Part shown: piece after piece, positions 9,866 through 21,200 of the stretch
Numbering within the stretch: the first letter of the stretch is position 1
How the letters are laid out: each line of letters opens with the position of its first letter
Source of the DNA: Rhynchopus sp. YZ270_cl-10
Taxonomy: Eukaryota; Euglenozoa; Diplonemea; Diplonemida; Diplonemidae
Length of the DNA stretch: 64,000 nt
Assembly: GCA_964035575.1 (NCBI GenBank)
Contig: OZ037841.1
Location: 62,001 to 126,000, forward strand
Direction of reading: 5' to 3'
The notes under the pieces: model-generated
Told to the model about the DNA's origin: nothing
Seen by the model: only the letters and a program-made list of their open reading frames with translations
Databases searched by the model: none
Program-made: the position numbers and the translations under genes

Positions 9866-10089
9866 AAATGGTCATAAGTTTTTAATTGGAGTTTTGACTC
9901 TCTTACACATAGTAGCAGTTTTTATTGTTTTAGTGGGAATGGAAACCTCACAAATTAATTTTTGAAGAGGAAAATATAGTTAATAAATGATTTCATTGAA
10001 CGCATCCCCTACTCCAATTCAATTCAACACAACTGTAGCTTATTCCCTCTCGTTCCCGTACTTAACCTCGTACTATCAAGAGCACAAAG

Positions 10090-10985
10090 GCCGAAAGGAC
10101 ATAGAGAAAGGAAAGCTTTTAACTACAGGAAGGTGTGCGTCATTTAGCTGTTACTGTGTGCTGTAAGCTGTATTAAGTTGCCAGAAAAGAATAGGCATAA
10201 CGGTGTAATATAGGTTGCCAACAGTGCACCCCTCGGTCGCACTGAGCACTACAATAAATTAAAAGCAACATCAGTACGCCATCCGACCGCACAGTGGCCC
10301 ACGTCCCCGAATGGCCACCCAGCCATCGTGTGCAGCGTGGGTGTCGACGGGGGAAAGGGCCACCTCATATGTTATTAAAGTTTTAAAGTACGTCGATAAA
10401 ATATTAAATTGCGCTGTAAAGCTGCGGTTATCTTATTGCCAGTAAAGAAAAGGCCTAAGGGTGTAATGTAGTGTACAACAGTGACCTGCACTGGCAACAC
10501 TGAGCGTTGATGTGTAATTAAAAATCAAGCCCAGTGTAACAATAAGTTATTTCGATCGCACTTTAAACGGTGGATACTACTTCTCATTTCTGAATGGCCA
10601 CCCAGCTAATTCCACTGACGTGTCGACAGAAAAAAATTTGAGAGGATGTATTCACACCGGAGGTAAGCACCTTTTGTCGTTACTCTTGTGTCTGCCTTGG
10701 AAGATTTTAATAGGCATGGTCATGACAGTAAGACAAAGCTGCGGGGCGACGTATGGCACTAAACTCAACTCGTAACCTTTTCGTTTATCAGACTGCACCT
10801 GTTAGTCTTAAGCGCTGCACACCGAGCTCGAGAAAAGATAGGCACAGTTGCAACGTAATGTGAAGTTGTTGTAGACAACAATGCGCCCGAGGGTCGCAGG
10901 TTGCTAGAGAAAAGGATAAGAGGACGACAGTAAAGAATAGTCGCTAATATGTGTAAACTTAAGACCTCACAGGACGACTTCAAAC
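10090..10985. repeat. Strongly degenerate tandem repeat, about three copies
   Basis: Three segments share an order of landmarks: a gtaaagctgcggttat-like block, gccagtaaagaaaaggcctaa-like, ggtgtaatgtag-like, then acaacagtgc...ggtcgca...gagc. They lie near 10170-10255, 10425-10510 and 10815-10905. Two also share gaatggccacccagc (at about 10310 and 10593). Similarity is partial, so the repeat is old. No protein-coding frame is supported. Confidence 0.5.
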
Positions 10986-11665
10986 GGCGAAAGGTGCGTT
11001 AAAATATGGAGAAGTTATTGAAAGATGATCCCAGGCCTCTCGTGCGAAGTCACATCTAGGGAGTAAAAAGAAAAAAAATGAAGAAGAGTTTCACTTCAGC
11101 CATTTTTTTTTTTTTTTTTTTTCTAAAAATATTTACTGAACGCAGAGTTCGTTTTGGCCCCGTCTGTGAGTGTTGGTTGAATTGGAGTCGGGGAGCAGAG
11201 GTTGGGGAGAAAGGGAGAGAGAAACAAATACGGGACTATCGAATTTAAACACACAATTTTCATCCTTCGATTCCAAAAAGGACCGATCCTTACGGTTTGT
11301 ATTATTTCCTAACAACCACTCCGTTGCACTGCGCTACGCTGCGTTACACTGCGTTGTTGTCTGCAAAAATAATAAAACCTACATCCTCGATACTTTTCTA
11401 CACAAATGATTTCATTGAACGCATCCTCCAGGACCCTAAGGACCCTGAGGGACGCTTCGCGAATAATTAGTAAAAAAGACTATCTCCTCCACCCCTAGGA
11501 AAAGGTGTGAAAGAGCACTGTTGGAATAAAGGAAACAACCGAATGGACAACACAAGATTGCGCAACAATTAAGGAAAGAAAATACAGACGAAGTTGACAG
11601 TACAGGCGCCTCTGGGACGCAGGCACTGATGCTCCGCGAATCAAACAGAAAAAAAGAAGAAGGAG

Positions 11666-11707
<42 letters not shown>

Positions 11708-11782
11708 ACATTGAAATAAAGCATTATAACGACAAAAGGACAAAAAATGGCACGCCATGAACACAACACCTATTTACCTCTA
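10986..11782. other. Non-coding DNA with homopolymer tracts and a 23-bp direct repeat
   Basis: Contains a T tract at 11107-11122 and an A tract at about 11669-11705. The sequence aaatgatttcattgaacgcatcc at 11404-11426 is an exact copy of 9985-10007. The A tract could be the tail of a plus-strand retroposed sequence, but I see no body for it. No gene is recognised. Confidence 0.45.
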
Positions 11783-11797
11783 TTTTTTTTTTTTTTT

Positions 11798-13960
11798 GGG
11801 GAATAGTCAGTTATGCCCTACCCTTTTTTTGAAATGGTCAGAGATACCCGAAAATAAGTTCAGATATTGGTCAGAGATACCCGAAAATAAGTTCAGATAT
11901 TGGTCAGAGATGCCCCATTTTCAAAAATAGGGCATAACTGACCAATATCTGAACTTATTTTCGGGTATTTCGGGTATCTCTGACCATTTCTCAACTTATT
12001 TTCGGGCATGTCTGACCATATCGCCAACTTTTTTCGGGTACCCCAAAAAAGTTGGTTTTCGGGTATACCCAGATACCCAGGTACCCAGGTACCCAGGTCC
12101 AGGTCCAGGTGCCCAGGAACAGGAAAAAAGTCGTGAAAGAGCAACCACAGCTCCACATGACAAACACAAAAGTGTCCAGTCACGTGGGGCATTCATGCAC
12201 TGAGGAGATAATGTTCCAACAATTTACAAGAAAGATTACTTAACCTACTGCTGGAAATTGCCAGGTCGTAGTAACACACAAAGTGTGCCTCCGTTCGGGA
12301 AGACCGGATATTCTAGAGACCAGAAAGGCCTCAAGAATATCTTCCGGTAGTCAAGGTAGAACCGAGTGAACGGCCCAAGACCCCCGTGGAGAAGTTAAAT
12401 GTTGTAATGCTATCAGGTAGAAACTGCGACCACTGTCTTACCCTCCTCAATGCATGGTGGTTGATGTCTTCCACAACAAATTTCCTGTACCCAGGTACCC
12501 AAATTCCCAGACCCACGCAGTACCACGTCGCAGTACTACGCAAAATTTACCACCAGACCCTGTCTTCGTGCACCTGAAGTACAACGCCGCAGACAGGCCA
12601 AACATGCGTTGGACTCAGAGGAATGCCCGCTGTGCAGGTATCATGAGAACCAACTCCCAGCAACAAGGGGCGCCTTTTGGCGGGCGTTGTTGAGGGTGTT
12701 TGGGGTGCAAAGTTTTCCACAATTTTGATGCGCGGGTACAGAAGTGTTATCTTGTTCTTTCATCTCTAGGAATGTAAATGTCAATCGCGTTTAACTACCA
12801 CGAGGGCTTGTTCAGTGAACCCACGAGGGGTCGAAGGGGGTTGGTTATCCCGTATCTATCAAAGGTTGTGTCGACCAGGCGAAACCACTATGTTACGCTG
12901 TACGTTGTTAAATCCGAAGAAATAACACTTTAGCAGCCGCAGGAAGTTTGCTAAAAAGAGTGCCTCACGCTACACAAACCACCACCCGCGATTGACTTAG
13001 ATGTTATAACAAAGAGAATTCAGAACAAAACAACACCCTGCCCCATACACACTAAATTGTCATGCTTCGAGAGCATGCCTGGGCCAAAATTACTTGACAA
13101 AAAAGGCAACAAGACCACCCACAAGGAGTGTGAAATGTGCACTGGTTTTCTGGGGGAACGCAATATTTTCTTGTGCCTCGTCCTCCGTAAGCAGAGGACA
13201 GACTTTCCGGAAGGTTTCCAAAGTCGAATTTCTTGCACTGCTATGCTCCCTGGGTTAATGGCTATAGCAGTGACTGACAAAGTGTTCCCACCCCCAGGTC
13301 TTCGTCCACAAACAAATCTAGAATAGATTGATTTGGGTGAAGCCTTGTATTTTGAGTTGTTGAATGTCGGAGAGCGGCGCTCATCGTAAATCACGGATGC
13401 AGTTCAGATTTCACGATCCTGTGATGAGTGTAAATGTGGGGTGTGATTAAGTATGGTGTACAAACGCAGTAGTCGGGAAGGGTGGGGTTAATGAAAAAAG
13501 TGGTAATAACTATGTATTTCCGCGAAATAAGGTAGCCTTTTTTCACGCTACAGAGAGTTTCCTGCTGCACTAATGGTTCCCAAGCGAAGCGAGGGACCAT
13601 GTATAAGGGTTTGCGGGTTTGCGGGTATTTACCCCCACTAAAAGTAACTGTGTGTGGGGTAGAGGGGTGAAAATCATACCATGCTGCTTCAATACTGTCT
13701 CTGCTGTCGCATTCCCTCATGGTGGGTCACTCACCCACTGGGCAAAAAATCAAAGGGGGTACCCCCAAATAAGTGGGTACCCCAAATAAGTTCAGAGATA
13801 CCCGAAAAAAGTTCAGATATACCCGAAAATAAGTTCAAATACCCGAAAATAAGTTCAGATATAGTCAGTTATGCCCTATTTCTGGTTTTCGGGTATATCT
13901 GAACTTATTTTCGGGTATCTCTGACCATTTCAAAAAAAGGGTAGGGTATAACTGACTATT

Positions 13961-13962
<2 letters not shown>
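11798..13962. mobile_element. Non-autonomous element with inverted ends in the A1 poly(A) tail
   Basis: The left end reads ggaatagtcagttatgccct and the right end, read on the other strand, ggaatagtcagttataccct; the match continues through aaatggtcagagatacccga for about 65 bp. Both ends lie inside a T tract (11783-11797 on the left, 13963-13991 on the right). The simplest reading is insertion into the poly(A) tail of LINE A1. The termini carry more internal hairpins (about 11870-11990 and 13780-13950). No transposase frame is seen. A 1.4-kb inner part is an inverted copy of sequence inside the element at 14655-18210. Confidence 0.65.
12115..13592. repeat. Left arm of a 1.4-kb inverted repeat
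   Basis: Reverse complement of 16548-17960, with substitutions and small indels throughout (roughly 90% by eye). Landmarks include ggcgccttttggcgggcgtt at about 12669, the block around 13060-13200, and gatgagtgtaaatgtggggt at about 13423. About 3 kb separate the arms, and the two arms lie in different inverted-end elements. Confidence 0.85.
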
Positions 13963-13991
<29 letters not shown>

Positions 13992-15127
13992 CAACTTAGC
14001 CCAAGGCTCGACTTTTTTTTTTTCCACATCAAACTGGACAGGGCGAGGGGGGTACGTTTACTATGCACATGAAAAGCACTTGGTCCGAGCGAAGCGAGGG
14101 CCAGATGTCTTACAATCTGTACAGTGCCGGTTAGTTAGAACGAGGCACAAAAGTGAACAAAACTAGAGATGGATTGTTATTGTCATCAGCACAGTCAGCA
14201 CCATTGACAATTGAGGAAAAATGGAGTATTAACATGGGAGAGGCAGGGGAGAAGACAGACTGTCCAGTCAGTGTGGTTTTACTTAGCGTTCCAGTTTGGT
14301 ACCCAGCTGGTTCTGGAGGGGGGGGGGGGATGTTTTCTTTTTACAATACGAAGTTCCGTTCTTGTCACAACAAGCGTCCTTTTTGTTCTTTTTGTCCTTG
14401 TAGTCTTTTTTGATAGGGTAATTAACGCCATTAGCGGTCACTCATGGAACTCGTATGGGAGGGGCTGGGGGGGGGGGGGGGGGAGGGGAAAGGGAATTCA
14501 CAGATTACCAAACACATCATCTTACTCACGAGTCCTTGCGTCACTCACGGCCATTCTGAGCGAGGACTAGATGCAGTTCAGCAAAAATCTAGACAAACAG
14601 GTCTCTAAAGAAGAGGGGTGGGGGAAAAGAAAAGGGAAGAAACGAGTGTTGCTACACGGCGGGGTCCGCACACCCCGAGGGTCCGTAAAACGGCATGTTA
14701 GGACACTCCCTCTTTACGGAGTGTCATTACGTACCCTAGGGTACGTAATTACGGACCCTAGGGTCCGTAATTACGGACCCTAGGGTACGTAATTACGGAG
14801 CCTCCCAGGGAAAGGGACTCTCGAAAATTTTTTTTTGCCCCCGTTTAGGGCTAATTTCGACGATTTGAGGCCATTAAAAGCAAAATTTGGCACTTTTGAG
14901 CATCTGTGGGGGTCTAAAACGCAGTTTAGAGTACCACAATTTTTAGTGGGTTTTACCGAAAACAAGTCAATTTTTGGGCCGAAAAAAATTTTTTTTTGAC
15001 ATCACAAAATTGCCCTTGGTGGGCCTATGTGTCCTCAATGCTGGGCGAAAAATGCAAATATAGCTATTTTTAACTTTCACACACACGGGTTTTACCTGTG
15101 TACCTGTGTATCTGTGTACCTGTGTAC

Positions 15128-15510
15128 AGGATATTTGTTGTGAAAGACATCTTCCACCATGCATTGAGGAGGGTAAGACAGTGGTCGCAGTTTGTACTTG
15201 ATAGCATTACAACATTTAACTTCTCCACGGGGGTCTTGGGCCGTTCACTCGGTTATACCTTGACCAGCGGAAGATATTCTTGAGGCCTTTTTGGTCTCTA
15301 GAATATCCGGTATTCCCGAACGGAGGCGCACTTTGTGTGTTACTACGACCTGGCAATTTCCAGCAGTAGGTTAAGTAATCTTTCTTGTAAATTGTTGGAT
15401 CATTATCTCCTCAGTGCATGAATGCCCCACGTGACTGGACACTTTCGTGTTTGTCATGTGGAGCTGTGGTTGCTTTTTTCACGACTTTTTTCCTTGTACA
15501 CCAGTGTACC
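15128..15510. repeat. Subunit shared with 17632-17960 and 12115-12500
   Basis: Direct copy of the 17632-17960 subunit core and inverted copy of 12115-12500. It differs from 17632-17960 in its right flank, where it continues like 12115-12200 (catgaatgccccacgtgact). Three related copies within 6 kb suggest duplication within or between the inverted-end elements. Confidence 0.75.
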
Positions 15511-15741
15511 GTGTACCGGGGTACCTGGGCCGAAAATACACCAGTACCCAGGTGCCTGGGTGCCCAGACACACCACTGTACCCAGAATCCAGTCTCCCAC
15601 CCAGAAAACCTACTCATACACCAGAAAAGTGAAAATAGCTACTCGATCAGAAAAGTCGGCTACGACCAGAAAAGTAGCTGGGAAAAGTTCAGAAAAAGCC
15701 AGAAAATTTCAACAAAACGCATTTTTAGGTTCTCGAAGACA

Positions 15742-16145
15742 CTGGGTACTGGGTACTGGGTACTGGGTACTGGGTACTGGGTACTGGGTACTGGGTACTG
15801 GGTACTGGGTACTGGGTACTGGGTACTGGGTACTGGGTACTGGGTACTGGGTACTGGGTACTGGGTACTGGGTACTGGGTACTGGGTACTGGGTACTGGG
15901 TACTGGGTACTGGGTACTGGGTACTGGGTACTGGGTACTGGGTACTGGGTACTGGGTACTGGGTACTGGGTACTGGGTACTGGGTACTGGGTACTGGGTA
16001 CTGGGTACTGGGTACTGGGTACTGGGTACTGGGTACTGGGTACTGGGTACTGGGTACTGGGTACTGGGTACTGGGTACTGGGTACTGGGTACTGGGTACT
16101 GGGTACTGGGTACTGGGTACTGGGTACTGGGTACTGGGTACTGGG
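15742..16145. repeat. 7-bp minisatellite (CTGGGTA)n
   Basis: About 57 perfect or near-perfect copies of ctgggta. Because 7 is not a multiple of 3 and no frame meets a stop, it produces long artefactual open frames on both strands. It lies inside the TA-flanked element. Short ggtaccc-rich motifs nearby (12070-12110, 15500-15570) may be the seed from which it expanded. Confidence 0.97.
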
Positions 16146-16547
16146 CACCCAGAGAAAGCACCTTAAAAGCAGCGAAGGCGCAGGTTACGGGGAAGACAAG
16201 GTATGTAATTATGTTTAACTTTCAGTTACTAGTGAAGATTGAACAAAAAAATGCCGCATATTTCAACTTGTTCGTGTTTTCAACTCGAAATAAACGCGTA
16301 ATGTTCACACTATTAAATAGCTATTTTTTTACGCACCAATCATTTTGTGTCACCTCATGACATGAAGGAGGAAATAGAAACAAAGCATTTTGAACACACT
16401 TGCGGTTCTGGGGACGAACCGCGCTGCAGAGCCACTCCTCAGGTCGAGGTGTGTGCGTTTCACCACAACCTCTCCCATGGGTTTTATCGTGTGATGAGTG
16501 TTACGTTTCTATTTGGTTCCACAGGCGCTCGTTACCTGCTTCACATA

Positions 16548-17960
16548 ATTCACCTCGCTTCACTCGAACCATTTGTGCAGCAGGTCACTCTCTCGACCTG
16601 TAGCGTGGAAAAAATCTATCTTATTTCACGGCAATAAATAGCCTTTTTTATTAACCTCACCTTTCCCGACTACTACGTTTGTATACCATAACTTAATCAC
16701 ACCCCACATTTACACTTATCACAGGATCGTGAAGTCTGAACTGCACCCGCGATTGCGATGAGAAGCTTCACCGCGGTCCGACATTCAACAACTCAAAATC
16801 TACCCGCATCAATCTATTCTCGAAGATCTGGGTGGAGGGGGGTGGGTACACTTAGTCAGTCACTGCTATAGCCATTAACCAAGGGAGCATAGCTAGTGCA
16901 AGAAATTCGACTTTGGAAACCTTCCGGAAAGTCTGTCCTCTGCTTCCGGAGGACTAGACACAAGAAAATATTGCGTTCCCCCAGAAAACCAGTGCACAAT
17001 TCACACTCCTTGTGGGTGGTCTTGTTGCCTTTTTGGTCAACAGTAATTTTGGCCCAGGCATGCTCTTGAAGCATGACAATTTAGTGTGTATGGGGCAGGG
17101 TGTTGTTTTGTTCTGAATTCTCTTTGTTATAACATCTAAGTCAATCGCGGGTGGTGGTTTGTGTAGCGTGAGGCACTCTTTTTAACAAACTTCCTGCGGC
17201 TGCTAAAGTGTTATTTCTTCGGATTTAACAACGTACAGCGTAACATAGTGGATTAGCCTGGTCGACACAACCTTTGATAGCTATGGGATAACCAACCCCC
17301 TTCGACCCCTTGTGGGTTCACTGAACAAGCCCTAGTGGTAGTTAAACGCTATTGACATTTACATTCCTAAAGATGAAAGAACAAGACAACACTTCTGTAC
17401 CCGCGCATCAAAATTGTGGAAAACTTTGCACCCCAAACACCCTCAACAACGCCCGCCAAAAGGCGCCCCTTGTTGCTGGGACTTGGTTCTCATTGATACA
17501 CTGCACAGCAGGCATTCCTCTGAGTCCAACGCAGTTTGGCCTGTCTGCAGCGTTGCACCGAAGGTGCACGAAGACAGGGTCTGGTGGTAAATTTTGCGTC
17601 TCGCATTCCCTCAGGGAAGTTTAAAAACTCTTGAGCTCGGTTTGTTGTCAAAGAAATATTCCACCATGTATTGAGGAGGGTAAGACAGTGTTCGCAGTTT
17701 CTACTTGATAGCATTACAACATTTAACTTCTCCACGGGGGTCTTGGGCCGTTCACTCGGTTATACCTTGACTACCGGAAGATATTCTTGAGGCCTTTTTG
17801 GTCTCTAGAATATCCGGTCTTCCCGAACGGAGGCACACTTTGTGTGTTACTACGACCTGGCAATTTCCAGCAGTAGGTTAAGTAATCTTTCTTGTAAATT
17901 GTTGGATCATTATCTCCTCAGTGCATGGTGGAAGACGTCTTTGACAACTAACCGAGCTCA
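16548..17960. repeat. Right arm of a 1.4-kb inverted repeat
   Basis: Partner of 12115-13592 in opposite orientation. The outermost 300 bp (17632-17960) is also present in direct orientation at about 15128-15510, so three copies of that subunit exist. Confidence 0.85.
17632..17960. repeat. 329-bp unit with about 48-bp terminal inverted repeats
   Basis: The left end reads tgagctcggtttgttgtcaa and the right end, on the other strand, tgagctcggttagttgtcaa; the pairing continues through caccatg and tgagga. This gives a MITE-like structure nested in the larger element. No clear target duplication was found. It has no coding capacity. It could be a small DNA transposon or only an internal palindrome of the host element. 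Confidence 0.55.
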
Positions 17961-18277
17961 CGACTTTTTTCGGTATGTAACTTGGGATAGGCCCACATGA
18001 TCATGGTCTATCATGTGGTACCTGTGTACCACTCGGTTTGCTCCCAGGGCTTTTCGACCAGCAGTCACACATCCAAACAGTGATTTCCCACCTTAGACCA
18101 CGTAATTACGGACCCTAGGGTCCGTAATTACGGACCCGGGTCCGCACTTGAGGGTCCGTAAAGAGGGTCCGTAAAATTTACGGACCCTCGGGTGTGTGGA
18201 CCCCGCCGTGTACACACAAAAGAAAAGGGGGGGGGGGGGGGGGTCTAAAAACGAATCTAATGCTGGCCGCTTTCCTC

Positions 18278-21200
18278 CTAAGCAGCCATCCTACGGAGCA
18301 GCTCCTTGGCGTTCCGGAACCGCTCCGTCTCTCTCTTCTCCCGTCTCCCGTCACCGCTCACCTGCCTCTCCTCCCACCACTCCTGCAGGTCCTGCAGCGC
18401 TCTCTCCGGACTCAGGGGGGTGCTGCCCTGCTTCTGCCCACGCTCGGGGTAGAAGTGCCTCCGCCACTCATCTACACTGGCGGGCACAGTCTCTCCATAC
18501 CTCGCACAGGAAGCTACCTCCACAGGGGCGTCAGATCCTGCTGGGTGGGCGGTGGGTGCTCGCCTTTTGGCCGCAGCCTTCTCTGCGCGTTTTTCGGCGA
18601 CGCGCTGCTCCGCCTGTTCCCTCCTCTTCCTGGCGGATGCTTCCTTCCATGCACCCTTTTTGGCCGACCCCTCCTTTAATTCGCACAGGATAGCTGATGG
18701 CTTTTGTTGTTGAAAGCTGGTCCTCATTGCGGTCATTGTCGGTGCGGCGTTCTCGGTCATGTTAGTGTCGTGGTTGGTGTCGGCAACGTCGTCGTCGTTG
18801 TTGTCAGTGTTGGTGTCGTTGTTGTTGTTGCTGTTGTTGTTGTTGTTGCTGTTGCTGTTGCTGTTGCTGCGCCTTTCCATCTCCATGCGGCTGGACTCGA
18901 AGGCCTCATCCAACTCCTCTTCCTTAATCTCTACCTCGGCCAGTGGGGGTGCTGGGTTGCTGTTGTTGTAAAAGCTACCTCCCTGGCTGGTGGTCGATGT
19001 AGAAGGAGTGGTGGTGGCTCTGCGCCTGCGTGCTGCACATTTAGCGCCCTCCCCTGCGCAGGCCTCATTAGTACACCACTTGAGTGGGCACGCCGAACAG
19101 AACCAATGTGCAATGCTGTCCTCGAATACCGCAGCGCAGCCCTCGCACGTCACCATCTCTCCGTCTCTATCCTGCCTGTCACCCATGTACGACAGCGTTC
19201 CGGTGTTCATGCACTGCATCTCCACAGGGGGGATTTGTGGCTCCATCTTCATCATCATCCCCCTCGCCACTGCACCTACCACTAGAGGGGAGTAGTGCCC
19301 GGCGCCCACCGGTCCTTCGTGTAGCAGGGCTATCGCACCTCGTGGGGCTGCCGCCGGTCTCAGGAATGTCGTCTTGCTGTCCGCCCGCACCACCGCCACA
19401 ACTATCTGTAATGCACGGGAGAGACCAGCCAACGCCGTCACGTCCGCCCACGAACGAGTGTCCGGACTCCCCTCCACGCTCATCCAGCGCACCCACGACC
19501 CGAAAGTCGGTTCCGCCGAGTTCGCCAGGTCCCTGTCCTGCTTGACCCTCGTCACTGCAAGCTTCCGCAGGTCCCCAGAGGAGATGTCCCTCCACTCCCG
19601 TAGCAGCCACCTGACTGCATCAAAGGCGCAGTCCCCGACAGTGAACGGCACTGTTACCGTTGGGACTGTCATCCCGAGGGTGTTCCAAAGTTCTTCGTGG
19701 AACGTCTGTGGTCGAGTTGCGCTCCCATCCGCCGGGTTAGGGCAAGGTGGAGGGTCAGGGTGCTCCGCAGGCTCTTCGGGGTTCAGTGCGGACACGTCGA
19801 TATCGAATAGACCGTCGTCTGGTGCATAATCTATGGGAGGCAGGTGGTCGGGAGGAAGTCGGAAGTGTTCGTCCTCACCTGGCAACGGCGCGACGTCCAC
19901 CTCTATCCTCTCCCTGAGCGCGCCTGCTGTGTCCCCGCGCAGACACCCTCTGTCCCTGACTTGCCAATCATCCGCTGCAGCGTAGTGCCCATCCCCCACG
20001 CCCAACGACGCGACATCTCCTGCTTGCTGCCCAGCTTCCTGTCGGCTGCGAAGCGTAGCATTTGCGTCCAGATTGTGGATGCCGCAGGCCCGAACCCTCC
20101 CGTCGTCTCCAACGCGAATGGAGTGAAGGTGATCCGTGCAGCAATGCAGGCGGCCTGGTGCTTCCCCCTCTTCGCCGCCTCCGCCTTCGTTGCCGTGTAC
20201 CCCTTGGCCACCGCAGCACCCTGCACCATCGACTTGCACGTCGGGGTCCACACTGTCACGTCAATGGCCCGCCCCCGCGACTCGCCCACCCCCGTGGACA
20301 GGAAGAGGTCTGCTGGCTTCTTGTTCCCCAGTACCAGGTGTTGGGGTTCGAGAGTGGGGCCTAGACCTGCTTCGTTCGCAACGGAGTAGACGAAGTCGCG
20401 TACTGCGTTGTGCCTCAGAATGCGGTGTCCTCCCATCTTGCAGGCGAAAATGTGGTCGCCTCTCGCGTCCATGGCCTGCCCACACTGCCTGCACTGGACC
20501 CCGTCTGCGAAGAGAGGTAGGTGCATGCGGATCCTGCAGACCGCCTGGAACTGCTCCGGGGGGATGTGATGTTCCCACGTTGGGGGCGCCATGAGCCACG
20601 CGCCTGCATGCGGAAGGGAGAGGGAGTTCATCCGTGCCCGATCAGCCGCATCACCCTCCAGGTACAGTCGCCGCAGCTGTTCTTCGAGGATTCCTGCCGA
20701 TAGCTCCCTTTGTCGCACAGGGGTGGCTGGTCTCACCAGAGGGTCTACTTTGTCTGCTTCTGCTACATGTCGGTTGTGCTCCGTCGCAGTCTCTTTCCAC
20801 CCTTCCGCATCCCATTGGAACTCCGGGTCTAGCACCTTACACAACTCATGTAGCCCGCTCCGCGACCCCATCGCCGCGGCCGTCCAGTGGTCACGGATGC
20901 GACGGACTCCCATGCCTCCAGCTCTGCAGGGAAGTGCTGCCTGACGACGTGCCATCTCTGGGAGAAGCCCTTCCGTGTCACCCATCAACGAGGCGAGCGC
21001 AGCGTCGACCTCCTTGTCGTACTCCTTGAGGTACTGATGAGTACACGCATGTCCGATAGCACGCATGTAAAACACCATCCTCGCGAAGCCTTCACACTGG
21101 CGAAGAAGCGTCAACCCGACCTGTACGTCCTTGAGGTCCTTGAGGAGGCGGAGCTGCTCAGCGAACTCCTTCACCTGCTTGTCCATGTAGGACTCGCAAA

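Larger units (their letters stand above)
14655..18210. mobile_element. Non-autonomous TIR element with TA target duplication
   Basis: Begins CACGGCGGGGTCC and ends GGACCCCGCCGTG, flanked on both sides by TA (14653-14654 and 18211-18212). The unoccupied site gttgctacacacaaaag exists at the homologous place in LINE A2 (about 38454), which proves insertion and gives the exact ends. The terminal repeats extend imperfectly over 100 bp or more and contain palindromic acgtaattacggaccctagggtccgtaattacgg-like units (14735-14800; 18100-18140). No transposase frame is visible. TA duplication is typical of Tc1/mariner-like elements and some other superfamilies. Length 3,556 bp, with a 7-bp minisatellite and inverted-repeat modules inside. 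Confidence 0.88.

Noticed and set aside
15418-16360. Frames of 266 and 312 residues across the 7-bp repeat
   Set aside because: Same cause: a stop-free heptamer joined to flanking non-coding DNA.
12115-17960. Long terminal repeats of a retrovirus-like element
   Set aside because: The arms are inverted and not direct, and no gag or pol sequence lies between them.
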